Shown piece after piece: positions 33,453 through 42,054 of a stretch of 64,000 nt of DNA. Position numbers and translations under genes: made by a program. Source of the stretch: an uncultured bacterium (GTDB lineage Bacteria; Verrucomicrobiota; Kiritimatiellia; RFP12; UBA1067); contig CADCCQ010000009.1 in assembly GCA_902799955.1 (NCBI GenBank), positions 114,942 through 178,941 of the forward strand, written 5' to 3'. The notes beneath the pieces were generated by a model. It saw nothing but the letters and a program-made list of their open reading frames with translations. It was not told the origin of the DNA and made no database searches. Position 1 is the first letter of the stretch. Each line of letters starts with the position of its first letter.

Positions 33453-35305
33453 TGATGTCCGCCGTTCTGCTTGCCGCCGCCCTGTCGTCCGGCAATGCCG
33501 AGTTCGACAACGCGGCGCGCGAGGGCGCGAGGGAGATCGCGCTCAGGCGCGCGGCGGCCGAGATCGCCGAGAAGGGGCCGCCGGCGGGGGCCCTGGAGGA
33601 CGCGATGCTCTCCGACCCCGGCAGGTTCGTGAAGGCGTCCGACGCGAAGCGGCTCTGCAGGGAGATATTCGAACGCGAGGCTAAGGCGGCGTTCGCCGCG
33701 AAGGCGAAGGCCATCGACGAACGTCTCGGCACAAGGCCGGGCTCCGCCTTTCCGGGCCTCCGCGTCGAGGATGTCGTCGGCCGGCACTTCGAGAGGGCTT
33801 TCGAGAAGGAGCGCCGCTCGGCGGTCGAGAGGCAGGCGAAGGGGATCGTCGCCGCGACGCGCCCCGCCGAGGGCGACTTCGACAGCATGGACGACGCGAA
33901 GCTCCGCGCCGTGATGACCGACAGGATCCTCAAGGAGCAGAAGTCCCCCGTCTTCGAGGAGAACAGGCAGTTCGTAAGCGAGCGCATGGTGGAGCCGGTC
34001 ATAGCCGACGCCCGGCGCGAGCAGAGGCGCCAGGCGGAGTACCTGATGCGCGCGCGGACCGACGCGTACGCGCCGTCCGCGCTGAAACGCGACCTCCGGG
34101 CGAGGCTGGAGGACAACGTGAAGGACCGCCGCGCGAAGGCCGAGGACCCCGCGAAGGCGTGGGGCGTCTTCGAAGGCACGTTCGAGCGCTCCGTGGATTC
34201 CGCCGTCGAGCGCCGCGCGATCGCGAGGCTGGAGCGCAGGATCGACTCCTGCGAGGTGAAGGTGGACGCGGACTCCGTCCTGAAGGCAATCGCCGAGAAC
34301 CCGTCCGCGCACGTGAAGGCGGGCGAGAGCGAGGCGGTCTTCCGCGCGCGGTATTCGTCGGAGATGCTCTCAGGCGCGGTGGCGGCGGCGTGCGCCGAGG
34401 CGCCGGCGCAGGAGCGCGAGGAGTTCGGCGCGTACGCGAAAAGCCACCTCGACGCGGACAGGATAAGGAAGGCCGTCGAGCACAGGCTCCAGAAGGACGT
34501 CCTGCCCAAGTGGCGCAAGGCGCGTGCTGAGGCCGCCGCGCGGCAGGCGGCGGAGACCTGGCCGGGACTCGAGGACGGCACGTGGCACCCGGACCCAGCC
34601 CTCGCGGACGAGACCGCCGCCCGCAGCGACTACTCCGCCGCGGTGCGTGACTGGAGGCGCGCGAAGGGGATGGAGCCCCTGGCGGGCGCGGCGAAGGGGA
34701 GGTCCGTCCTGGAGGAGACCGACAGGCGCGCGGACGCCAAGGTCGCGGCGGCGTTCGACCTCGCCCGCAGCGCGATCGCCGCGCAGAACAAGATCGTCGA
34801 CGGATGCCACAAGTCCGTGCTGGAGGAGTCGCGCCGGAGGAAGGACTCCTTCTGGACGCGCACCCCCGACCTCAATGCGGTGACGGAGCTGCTTTCCAGG
34901 GCGACTGAGGACGAATGGGAGCGGACGCGCCTCGCGACGCTGTGGCCGGACGAGGCGGCGCGCCCCGCCAACGCCGCCGAGCAGCACAAGGAGCTCTTCC
35001 CGAGCGTCCGCCGCAAGATCGAGCTCCTGGCCAAGGTCATACTCCAGGAGATGAACGAGCCGCGTCCGGAGCAGGAGAAGAAGCCCGAGACGCCCCCGCC
35101 GGACGACTCCTCCGACGACCAGGAGGATCCGACGGACGAGATCTCCATTTCCGTGGAGCAAGGCAACGGCCGGGTAGTGGTGGAGCTGAAGCGCGGGGGC
35201 AAGACTGTCAAGCGCGTGTCGGCGACCTCCCGCAAGGGCGACTTCGAAGGCGCGATGCGCGCGATCACGACATCTCTCTCCGACCTCCTGAAACTCCCCG
35301 AGTGA
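33449..35305 (+). CDS. Exported charged helical protein, third gene of stator-like module
   Basis: A 618-residue protein with a short signal-like N-terminus (MMMSAVLLAAALSSGNA), then almost entirely Arg/Glu/Ala-rich helices up to about residue 545. An acidic Pro/Asp linker (about 550-570) and a small C-terminal beta-type domain (ISISVEQGNGRVVVELKRGG) follow. I recognise no family. Its ATG overlaps the stator B stop as ATGA. The signal and the coupling suggest it is the periplasmic element driven by or attached to the stator pair. Confidence 0.6.
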   Translation: MMMSAVLLAAALSSGNAEFDNAAREGAREIALRRAAAEIAEKGPPAGALEDAMLSDPGRFVKASDAKRLCREIFEREAKAAFAAKAKAIDERLGTRPGSAFPGLRVEDVVGRHFERAFEKERRSAVERQAKGIVAATRPAEGDFDSMDDAKLRAVMTDRILKEQKSPVFEENRQFVSERMVEPVIADARREQRRQAEYLMRARTDAYAPSALKRDLRARLEDNVKDRRAKAEDPAKAWGVFEGTFERSVDSAVERRAIARLERRIDSCEVKVDADSVLKAIAENPSAHVKAGESEAVFRARYSSEMLSGAVAAACAEAPAQEREEFGAYAKSHLDADRIRKAVEHRLQKDVLPKWRKARAEAAARQAAETWPGLEDGTWHPDPALADETAARSDYSAAVRDWRRAKGMEPLAGAAKGRSVLEETDRRADAKVAAAFDLARSAIAAQNKIVDGCHKSVLEESRRRKDSFWTRTPDLNAVTELLSRATEDEWERTRLATLWPDEAARPANAAEQHKELFPSVRRKIELLAKVILQEMNEPRPEQEKKPETPPPDDSSDDQEDPTDEISISVEQGNGRVVVELKRGGKTVKRVSATSRKGDFEGAMRAITTSLSDLLKLPE

Positions 35306-35381
35306 AGAAGCCTCTGGCGCGTCCTCTGACATTTCGATGGGTGATAGTTGAAATAAATCAAAAACAGAAAGGAAGGCGAGT

Positions 35382-37451
35382 ATGAAGAAAGCAATAAAAT
35401 GCTGTCTGGTGGTTACCCTGGGCTTGGTCATTTCAAGGAGGGTCTTCGCGAAATGGTGCGGCGCGGCGGCGCTGGCGGTCTCCGCCGCGGCTTGCCGCGC
35501 CGCGCCTGCGCCCGGTTCGCCGCCTCTTAGAGTCGGCGTGTTCGTCGACACCGGGGCGCGGGGGTCGGTTCTGGCGTACTCCAGGCTGGCGACGCTTTCG
35601 CCGGACTGCGAGGCGAAGTTCATCGATGGCGCGGCGGTGCGCGCGGGCGCGCTGTCCGGCGTGGACGTGCTGCTGATGTCCGGCGGCTCGAGCGTGGACA
35701 TCAGCGCGTCGCTTGGCGACGAGGGGCGTGCGGAGCTTGAACGGTTCATTCGCGAGGGCGGCGGCTATCTCGGCACGTGCGCAGGGGCGCTCCTGATGAT
35801 GGAGACCGCGAAGTACAAGGGCCTCGGCGTCATCCCGTACACGCGGGTCGAGGCGCCGCCGCGTGGCGGCGGCACGATCAAAACGATCTGGGCGGACTGC
35901 GCGCGCGACCTCGCCGGGATCAAGCCGGGGATTCACACCACCACCTATCACAGGGGGCCGGTGATGACGCCTTGCGAGGGACATCCCCGCCTCGGCGATT
36001 TTACGGTAATGGCCCGCTTCGGCTGCAACATCCTTACCACGAAGCTTGATCCCGACTGTCCGTCGATGGGTGGCTACGCCTCGTGCATCGCGGGCAAGTA
36101 TGGGAAAGGGAAGGTCTGGGTGTTCTCCGATCATCCCGAAGTGAATCCGCACACGATGGATCTCGTCGTTGGCGGCATCCGCTACCTCACGGGACGCACC
36201 ATCCGGTTCGTCCGCGACCAGAAAAAACCGGGACAGTTCGTCGTGGGGTATCCCACGTCATTTTCGCCGGGCGCGGAGGGTGCGGCGTTCGCGATGGAAC
36301 TCGTGAAGGACGCGGACTTCCACGTGCGCGGTGGAGGGTTTGCGTTGAGTTCTGCGGATGCGGTCGTGATCTGCGACTCGCCTGATGCGTCGCGGCTGAA
36401 GAAACTTGCAGCTCCGGCGGGCGTGCGGGATTTGAAGCGGTTTCTCGAAAGTGGCGGACACGTCGTTGCGTGGGGACGTGGCGCGAAATGCGTTGCGGGA
36501 ATGGTCAAGGACGGCGACGGCCTGCATTTCGTGAAAGGTCCGGCCGAGGCGATGGAGACATTGCGCGAGCTGAAAGAGCGTCCTCTTCCGCTGGTTCCCG
36601 CTCCGACGTTCGGAGCGGCCCTTCCGCGAGCGGAAGGCGCGGTGCGCACGGGGTTCCTGCTTGGCTCGGGGTCGAGCGGGGCGTGTCTCTTCCGCCTGCT
36701 CCGGATGATCGCCTCGTCGCCGAACTACGACGTGCGCTTCCTGCTCGGCTCCGACGTGGCGGCGGGCGCGCTCGCCGACATTGATCTCTTCGTGGTGCCG
36801 GGCGGCTGGTCGCAGGCGCAGATGAAGTCGCTGGGCGCGGCCGGATGCTCGAACCTCGTCAACTGGGTGCGTGGCGGCGGCGCGTACTACGGCACGTGCG
36901 CGGGGGCCTACCTTGTGGGACAGTCGAACGCCACGCGCACGTACATCGGGCTCACGCCGTACCGTCCGCAGGTGTGTCCGTACCGCGGCAACTCGACGGA
37001 CGTGAAGTGCGCGCTCACGGATGACGGACGCAAGGCGCTGGGACTCTCCGCGAAGGAGTTCACGACGCTCTACTGGGGCGGGCCTGTGTTCGAGCGCGCG
37101 CCCGAGACCGCATTGCCCGATTCCGACATCCGAACCTTCGCAACGTACGCGAGCCAGAACGTCTACTCCTTCAGCACGAACACCATTCCCGCGATGGGCG
37201 GTCGCGCGGCAATCGTCGGAGGCACTCTCGGCAAGGGGAAAGTCCTCACGCTCGCGACGCATCCGGAATACCTCGCCGGTTCCCGGCATGTCGTCCGTGC
37301 GGGCCTCAAGTACCTCACGGGAAAGAGTGCCGAGGGAAATCTGAATCCCCACGTGCGCGGGGGGCTGGCGCTGGGCTTCTACTGCGCCGACTTCTCGACG
37401 CGGGAGATCGGAGACCTTGCGGTGAATGGGGCTGCCGGGCGTGGACCTTGA
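35382..37451 (+). CDS. Tandem BPL_N/glutaminase-fold protein, 5' part of a frameshifted fusion
   Basis: A 689-residue exported protein containing two class-I glutamine-amidotransferase-like (BPL_N, PF09825-type) domains. The first has GGGYLGTCAGA and the second GGGAYYGTCAGAY, each with the nucleophile-position Cys. They begin LRVGVFVDTGARGS and VRTGFLLGSGSSG. The N-terminus has a basic start and two hydrophobic runs ending in SAAAC, a possible lipobox. A third domain of the same kind begins (LALGFYCADFSTREIGDLA) but is cut at 37428-37431 by a frame change; the next frame continues it. Removing one G would give a single protein of about 1,397 residues. Function unknown; it may process or bind amides or sugars beside the GH-A domain. 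Confidence 0.75.
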   Translation: MKKAIKCCLVVTLGLVISRRVFAKWCGAAALAVSAAACRAAPAPGSPPLRVGVFVDTGARGSVLAYSRLATLSPDCEAKFIDGAAVRAGALSGVDVLLMSGGSSVDISASLGDEGRAELERFIREGGGYLGTCAGALLMMETAKYKGLGVIPYTRVEAPPRGGGTIKTIWADCARDLAGIKPGIHTTTYHRGPVMTPCEGHPRLGDFTVMARFGCNILTTKLDPDCPSMGGYASCIAGKYGKGKVWVFSDHPEVNPHTMDLVVGGIRYLTGRTIRFVRDQKKPGQFVVGYPTSFSPGAEGAAFAMELVKDADFHVRGGGFALSSADAVVICDSPDASRLKKLAAPAGVRDLKRFLESGGHVVAWGRGAKCVAGMVKDGDGLHFVKGPAEAMETLRELKERPLPLVPAPTFGAALPRAEGAVRTGFLLGSGSSGACLFRLLRMIASSPNYDVRFLLGSDVAAGALADIDLFVVPGGWSQAQMKSLGAAGCSNLVNWVRGGGAYYGTCAGAYLVGQSNATRTYIGLTPYRPQVCPYRGNSTDVKCALTDDGRKALGLSAKEFTTLYWGGPVFERAPETALPDSDIRTFATYASQNVYSFSTNTIPAMGGRAAIVGGTLGKGKVLTLATHPEYLAGSRHVVRAGLKYLTGKSAEGNLNPHVRGGLALGFYCADFSTREIGDLAVNGAAGRGP

Positions 37452-39576
37452 GGATGTCTCGTCCGGCAAGCTGCAGGACGGCACGCTCGACCACCTTGAC
37501 GCGGTAGTGCTGCCTGTCCCGGACAAAGAGGCGTGCAGCTTCCTGAAAGCGTTCGCTTCTCGCGGCGGCAAGGTGTACGCCTGCTGCCGCACGAAGAAGC
37601 AGCGCGACGCCGTGAAGGCGTTTCCCGCCGGGAGCGTCATCGTCTGCGATGACGAAAACGCCATCGTACAAGCAATCGTTGCACGGGGCTGGCGTGTCGC
37701 CGAGCTGAACGGCGCACCGGGACTGTACCACGACGGGAAACCCGTTGCGGCAATGATGTTCTGGCAGTGGGAGCCGCAGGAGAAGGACACAAAGGACATG
37801 TCGGCCGCCGGCATGGACATCTTCGCGATGTTCGGCTCGTTCCCGCACTACAAGCATCCCTACTGGCGCAAGGACGGATCGTTCGGGATGACGTACCAGG
37901 ACGCCCACATCGACAACCTTCTCTCGTGGGCGCCGAAGGCCGCGTTCCTCCCGCGCATCTTCTACACCGCGCCGGACTGGTGGAGCGTTGCAAACCCCGG
38001 CGAGCGGCATGTATATGCTCCGGGGCGGAAGGGAATGCAGGTGCGCGAGTCGTTTGCGTCGCTCAAGTGCCGCGAGGAGCTTTCGCCGTACTACCGCAAG
38101 GCCGTGCGCCATCTTCTCGACCGCTACGGCGACCACCTGATGGGAATCCACGTGGCGAGCGGTCCGTGCGGCGAGCATTTCAGCTGGGATGTATGGGGGC
38201 ACGAGCCCAGCAGCGCCTGGGGAGACCTCTCCGAGCCGATGCGCCAGGCGTTTGTGCGCTATCTTCGCAGAAAATATGGCAACGACGTTGCGCGTCTCCG
38301 CGAGGCGTTCAAGGAGCCGAAGGCCGATTTCGCGTCCGTCACGCTGCCCGGCAAGGAGGAACGGGGCAAGAGCGACTGCGGGTGGCGCGACCCGGCGAAG
38401 GGACGCCGTGTGTTGGACTACCTCGAGTGCTGCAACGAGGTGACGGTGGACATGATCGACCACTACTGCGCCATCGTGAAGGATGAGTCGAAGGGGATGC
38501 TCCCCACGCTGGCGTTCTACGGCTATGTGGCCGAGGATACGTGGGCTAACGAGAACGACCACCGCGGCATCTCCAAGATGTATCTCTCGAAGAACCTCGA
38601 CATGCTCTCCGCGCCGCACACCTACAGGCGCCGCAGGCTGGGCGAGGACGGCATGCAGCGCCAATACCTCGCGAGCGCTGCGCTGCACGGCAAGTTCTTC
38701 ATCGACGAGGGCGACGACATGACGCACCTCGAAAAGCGGAAGAAGCGCTCCGACCGCCGCTGCACCGTGAACACGATGGAGGAGTCGCTTGCGCTTCTCT
38801 ACCGTGAGTTCGGCATGACCGTCACGCACGGTACGGGGCTTTGGTATATGGACCTCACGCGCGGAACCTTTCGCGATCCGAAGCTCGTCGATGCCGTGGG
38901 GCGTATGAGGAAGTGGGCGGAGGTCGCGCTCCGGCACGACCGCTCGCACCACTCCGAGGTAGCCGTTGTCTCCCAGCCGCAGAGCGGATTCTACACCGGA
39001 CAGGGAGGCCCGTTCGCCGGTACCGTGACTGAGAAGTTGTATGTAAAGCAGATGGGCGAGTTCTACCGTGCCGGCGCGCCGTTCGACTGGTATCTTGCGG
39101 AGGATCTCGACGCTGTCGTGAAAGGCAAGGCGAAGGTCGTCGCGTTCCTCGACTGCCAGTACCTCTCTGACGAACAGTATGCGCTTGCGCTGAAGCTGAA
39201 GGGGCAGGGGCGCACGCTCGTCTTCTTCCACGCGCCCGCCCGTGCGAGCCAGACCGCGCTTTCGTGGGAGCGCGTGAAGCGTCTCACCGGCGGCGAGACG
39301 TACGAGACGCTGAAGATGAAGAGCGCGGACGAACTGCGCGCCATCTACAAGGCGGCGGGCGTTCACGTCTATACGGATTCCGACGTCGTCCTTTCGGCTA
39401 ACTCCGCGTGGCTCATGCTCCACACGCGCGAGGCGGGCGACTACGAAATCGCGCTGCCGCGCAGGGCGCGGAAGATCACGGAGATCACGACGGAGAAGCC
39501 AGTGGCCGAAAACGCCGACCGCTTCACGTGGAAGATGCCGAAGCACGCCACGGCGGTGTTCCTGCTGGAACGCTGA
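37426..39576 (+). CDS. GH-A (GH42-like) glycosidase, 3' part of a frameshifted fusion
   Basis: A 716-residue continuation. The first 75 residues complete the third BPL_N-like domain (LPGVDLEDVSSGKLQDG, AFASRGGKVYACC). From about residue 105 it is a TIM-barrel glycosidase recalling GH42 beta-galactosidases: MFWQWEP, the likely acid/base Glu in SGPCGEHFSW and the likely nucleophile Glu in FIDEGDDMTH. A glutaminase-like beta-galactosidase trimerisation fold and a small C-terminal beta domain follow. It overlaps the upstream frame by 26 bases. The ATG at 37426 has only a poor ribosome site, so separate translation is doubtful. Activity on galactosides is inferred. Confidence 0.7.
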   Translation: MGLPGVDLEDVSSGKLQDGTLDHLDAVVLPVPDKEACSFLKAFASRGGKVYACCRTKKQRDAVKAFPAGSVIVCDDENAIVQAIVARGWRVAELNGAPGLYHDGKPVAAMMFWQWEPQEKDTKDMSAAGMDIFAMFGSFPHYKHPYWRKDGSFGMTYQDAHIDNLLSWAPKAAFLPRIFYTAPDWWSVANPGERHVYAPGRKGMQVRESFASLKCREELSPYYRKAVRHLLDRYGDHLMGIHVASGPCGEHFSWDVWGHEPSSAWGDLSEPMRQAFVRYLRRKYGNDVARLREAFKEPKADFASVTLPGKEERGKSDCGWRDPAKGRRVLDYLECCNEVTVDMIDHYCAIVKDESKGMLPTLAFYGYVAEDTWANENDHRGISKMYLSKNLDMLSAPHTYRRRRLGEDGMQRQYLASAALHGKFFIDEGDDMTHLEKRKKRSDRRCTVNTMEESLALLYREFGMTVTHGTGLWYMDLTRGTFRDPKLVDAVGRMRKWAEVALRHDRSHHSEVAVVSQPQSGFYTGQGGPFAGTVTEKLYVKQMGEFYRAGAPFDWYLAEDLDAVVKGKAKVVAFLDCQYLSDEQYALALKLKGQGRTLVFFHAPARASQTALSWERVKRLTGGETYETLKMKSADELRAIYKAAGVHVYTDSDVVLSANSAWLMLHTREAGDYEIALPRRARKITEITTEKPVAENADRFTWKMPKHATAVFLLER

Positions 39577-39583
39577 CGTAGGT

Positions 39584-39639
39584 CCAGCCACTGCCAACTA
39601 CCAACTAACGACGAACCCCTAGCCTCTGGCCACTAAATA
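39584..39639 (+). repeat. Eight degenerate heptamers before a promoter
   Basis: Eight 7-bp units (39584-39639), mostly CTAnCnA or CTnnCnA, ending in CTAAATA and followed by TG and the TATAAT box. Same design as the 27.45-kb array. Confidence 0.8.
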
Positions 39640-39642
39640 TGT

Positions 39643-39648
39643 TATAAT
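39643..39648 (+). promoter_or_regulatory. Promoter of the 39.7-48 kb operon, extended -10
   Basis: TGT-TATAAT (box 39643-39648), with the preceding ACTAAATATG shared with the CE15 promoter at 27491. Heptamers occupy the -35 region. The first full gene starts 122 bases downstream, after a 13-codon relic. Confidence 0.6.
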
Positions 39649-39682
39649 ATCTTCGCCAGTGAAACAGTCAAAGGGAGATGCC

Positions 39683-39724
39683 ATGAAGATAGCCGAGAGG
39701 AAGGGGTGGCGCGTCAGCGACTAA
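39683..39724 (+). pseudogene. 13-codon relic resembling the CE15 gene start
   Basis: AAAGGGAG ribosome site, then ATG and 13 codons, MKIAERKGWRVSD, ending in a TAA that lies inside the first unit of a heptamer array. The start of the CE15 gene at 27574 reads MKEVDRMGWRV with similar codons, and both follow the same heptamer-TATAAT promoter. It looks like a promoter plus gene start whose remainder was lost. Confidence 0.5.
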
Positions 39725-39755
39725 CAACTACTAACTACCAACCAATAACCGCTAA
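39721..39755 (+). repeat. Five degenerate heptamers upstream of the ribosome site
   Basis: Five 7-bp units (CTAACAA, CTACTAA and three more), 35 bp, running from the relic's stop codon to six bases before the AAGGAG ribosome site of the next gene. Confidence 0.8.
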
Positions 39756-39770
39756 TCAAGGAGAACAAAA

Positions 39771-40376
39771 ATGACATACGAAGAGAAGAACGGAATCCCC
39801 GCACCAGGATGGTCGGAGAGGCTTGAGCACCCAGACATCGTCGCCGGGCTGGAAAAACGCCGCAAGAGGGCGATCGGGTGCGGCGTCGTGTTCATCGTCC
39901 TGGCGTTCCTGACGCCAATTGCGATCAGCCTCTTCGTCAAGGACAGCATCGCGATGGGCGAAGCCTTCAAGTACGGCGGGGTCATCGCCGGCGTGCTGCT
40001 CGTCTGCACTGCCCTGACCGCGCTCGCCAACGCCTGCAAGAAGCCGTTCGAGGGCGAGGTGACGGACAAGAAGGAGGAGCTCAGGCGCAGCAAGAGCGAC
40101 AAGAAGGGCGAAGTGTCGTACACGAAGGAGTACGTCACATACGTCAAGCTCTCCACGGGCGGGACGAAGAAGATCGTCGAAACGACAGCCAGGGATGCCT
40201 CCGCATGGAAGTACCTGAAGGTCGGCGACCGGTTCAGGTTCCATCCGAAGCTCGCGTTCCCCTACGAGCTGTACGACAAGTCCAAGGCCGAGAAGCTGTT
40301 CTGCCCCGTCTGCGGGAAGGAGAACCCCGTCGAGGCCGACCGTTGCAAGAAGTGCCACGCGCCGCTCGTCAAGTAG
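39771..40376 (+). CDS. Two-span membrane protein with C-terminal zinc ribbon
   Basis: A 201-residue protein of unknown family. Two membrane helices (about residues 35-57 and 68-88) are followed by a cytoplasmic basic region, a small beta domain (YVTYVKLSTGGTKKIVETTA) and a C-terminal zinc ribbon with CPVCGKENP and CKKCHAP. The ribosome site AAGGAG is eight bases before ATG. It leads a run of four genes ending in the 1,795-residue protein. Zinc-ribbon tails of this type occur in PVC and Gram-positive membrane proteins without a known role. Confidence 0.7.
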   Translation: MTYEEKNGIPAPGWSERLEHPDIVAGLEKRRKRAIGCGVVFIVLAFLTPIAISLFVKDSIAMGEAFKYGGVIAGVLLVCTALTALANACKKPFEGEVTDKKEELRRSKSDKKGEVSYTKEYVTYVKLSTGGTKKIVETTARDASAWKYLKVGDRFRFHPKLAFPYELYDKSKAEKLFCPVCGKENPVEADRCKKCHAPLVK

Positions 40377-40443
40377 CTGACGGCGGGCGCGGGCTGTATC
40401 GGCGGCAATCTGCATGACAAACAAAACAACAAGGAGCGACAAC

Positions 40444-42054
40444 ATGATGAAAACGACTCTTCACGCCGTATCGGCCGCGATTCTTGCGTTCGCCGCCGTT
40501 GCACTCGCCTCCGCGACTGCGCGGGCGGGCGAGGAACTTGTCCAGATCCGGCCAGGCGACGAAATCGGTCTTCCGAAGTCGCTGAACGCCAAGGTTGGCG
40601 GCGAGGGCGGAATCCCGTGCATCGCGATCCAGGTGCCGCACAGCAGCGGCGGGTATCTGTCCGTCAGTCACGGCAAAAGCAAAAAGGTCGCGAACGAAGA
40701 CGCGATCACAACGCTTCAGGAGTCGTCCGCTAAATTGGGGGACAAGCTGGTGCGCTTCCGCGTGGGAGACGCCACGTTCTACGGATTCTACTGCAAGGAC
40801 TGCGGCGGATACGAGGGGCATGCCGTGGCAATGGGCGGCTTCCAGGCCTTGTTCATATTCCCGCCGAAGGGGCGCGGACTCGACGCCGAGTCGCTTGACA
40901 TCCTCAAGAAGGTTGTTTTCGTCCCGCAGAAGGGCTTTGGCATCGACAGCGCGATCAAGCTATACGGTCCGAAGAGCCAGATGAAGGCGTCGGTCAAGTT
41001 CCCCGTGCTGAAGAAGATGGTTGAGGCGCGGCCGGAGTGCGTGGAGCTCATCGCCCTGCTTCTGGACGTGGCGAAGGAAGCCGGCGAAACGGCGGCGGCG
41101 GCGTGGTGCGAGGCGGAGCTGAAGAGACTCGACCCGGAGGTGTACGATACGCCGACGACTTCCGTGCCGATTGCCGATTTCACCTGCACACAGGGCAACG
41201 AGATCACAGGCGGCATCGCAATCTACCAGAAATTCAAGAAGAAGACGGTAAACATCCCGACTGGGACAACGGGCGTCCCGCCCGTTGCGCCGCAGACGAC
41301 GCCCACCAACGCCAAGACCAAGACCATCACGCTCCCCGGCGGCGCGACGATGGAGATGATCTGGTGCCCGCCCGGAACTTACATGATGGGAAGAAGAAAG
41401 GATTCCCCGTGCCAGGGGTCACACGACGTGTGCCCGCAAATCAAGGTGACGCTGACGAAGGGCTTTTGGCTTGGCAAGTATGAAGTTACCCAGGCGCAGT
41501 GGAAGAGCGTCATGGGAACGAATCCTTCCGACAGTGAATCTCTTGGCGACGACCTGCCGGTGAACAATATGTCGTGGGATGACGCCGTGGCGTTCGTCAA
41601 GAAAGTCGGAAACGGTGCACGGCTGCCCACCGACGCGGAATGGGAGTACGCCTGCAAGGCCGGGACGGATACAGTCTTCCACTGGGGCGACACCTGCAAC
41701 GGCACGGAGGCGAACTGCAACGGCACAAAGCCGTTTGGCACGGAGAAGAAAGGCCCGAACATCGGCCATGCCGTCAAGGTCGGCTCGTACCGACCGAACG
41801 CATGGGGATTCCATGACATGGCCGGCAATGTCGCCGAATGGTGCAACGACAGGCATGCGGACTACTACCTTGTTCACCCGGAGGAACTGACCGATCCCAA
41901 GGGCGGCGATTCGACCGTGCGCTATAAGACAGTCCGCGGCGGGTGTTTCTACACCTACTTTACGGCAGAATGCAGCCGTAGCGTAAGAAGGGATATGCTG
42001 CCGCCGGACTGGCCCAAGCCGTTTGTCGGCTTCCGCATGGCGATGGACGAGTGA
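40444..42054 (+). CDS. Exported SUMF1/FGE-fold protein
   Basis: A 536-residue exported protein (signal peptide about residues 1-29; ATG 40444 after AAGGAG). The first about 270 residues are unassigned (IRPGDEIGLPKSLNAKVGG, AITTLQESSAKLGDK). The C-terminal about 240 residues are a formylglycine-generating-enzyme fold: EMIWCPPGTYMMG, GFWLGKYEVTQAQW, RLPTDAEWEYACKAGT, WGFHDMAGNVAEWC and VGFRMAMDE. The usual GGSW motif is GGCFYTYFTAEC, with two Cys; whether these match the active pair of true FGE is uncertain, so I do not assign sulfatase maturation. It overlaps the next gene as GTGA. Confidence 0.8.
   Translation: MMKTTLHAVSAAILAFAAVALASATARAGEELVQIRPGDEIGLPKSLNAKVGGEGGIPCIAIQVPHSSGGYLSVSHGKSKKVANEDAITTLQESSAKLGDKLVRFRVGDATFYGFYCKDCGGYEGHAVAMGGFQALFIFPPKGRGLDAESLDILKKVVFVPQKGFGIDSAIKLYGPKSQMKASVKFPVLKKMVEARPECVELIALLLDVAKEAGETAAAAWCEAELKRLDPEVYDTPTTSVPIADFTCTQGNEITGGIAIYQKFKKKTVNIPTGTTGVPPVAPQTTPTNAKTKTITLPGGATMEMIWCPPGTYMMGRRKDSPCQGSHDVCPQIKVTLTKGFWLGKYEVTQAQWKSVMGTNPSDSESLGDDLPVNNMSWDDAVAFVKKVGNGARLPTDAEWEYACKAGTDTVFHWGDTCNGTEANCNGTKPFGTEKKGPNIGHAVKVGSYRPNAWGFHDMAGNVAEWCNDRHADYYLVHPEELTDPKGGDSTVRYKTVRGGCFYTYFTAECSRSVRRDMLPPDWPKPFVGFRMAMDE

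Noticed and set aside
31909..35305. Complete Zorya defence system
   Set aside because: ZorC/ZorD or ZorE-type helicase or nuclease genes are absent, and the ZorB-like protein lacks a visible OmpA domain. Only a stator-like resemblance is claimed.
40444..42054. True formylglycine-generating (sulfatase-activating) enzyme
   Set aside because: The fold is right, but the Cys pattern after the GG motif is not clearly the active pair, and no sulfatase is in the window.
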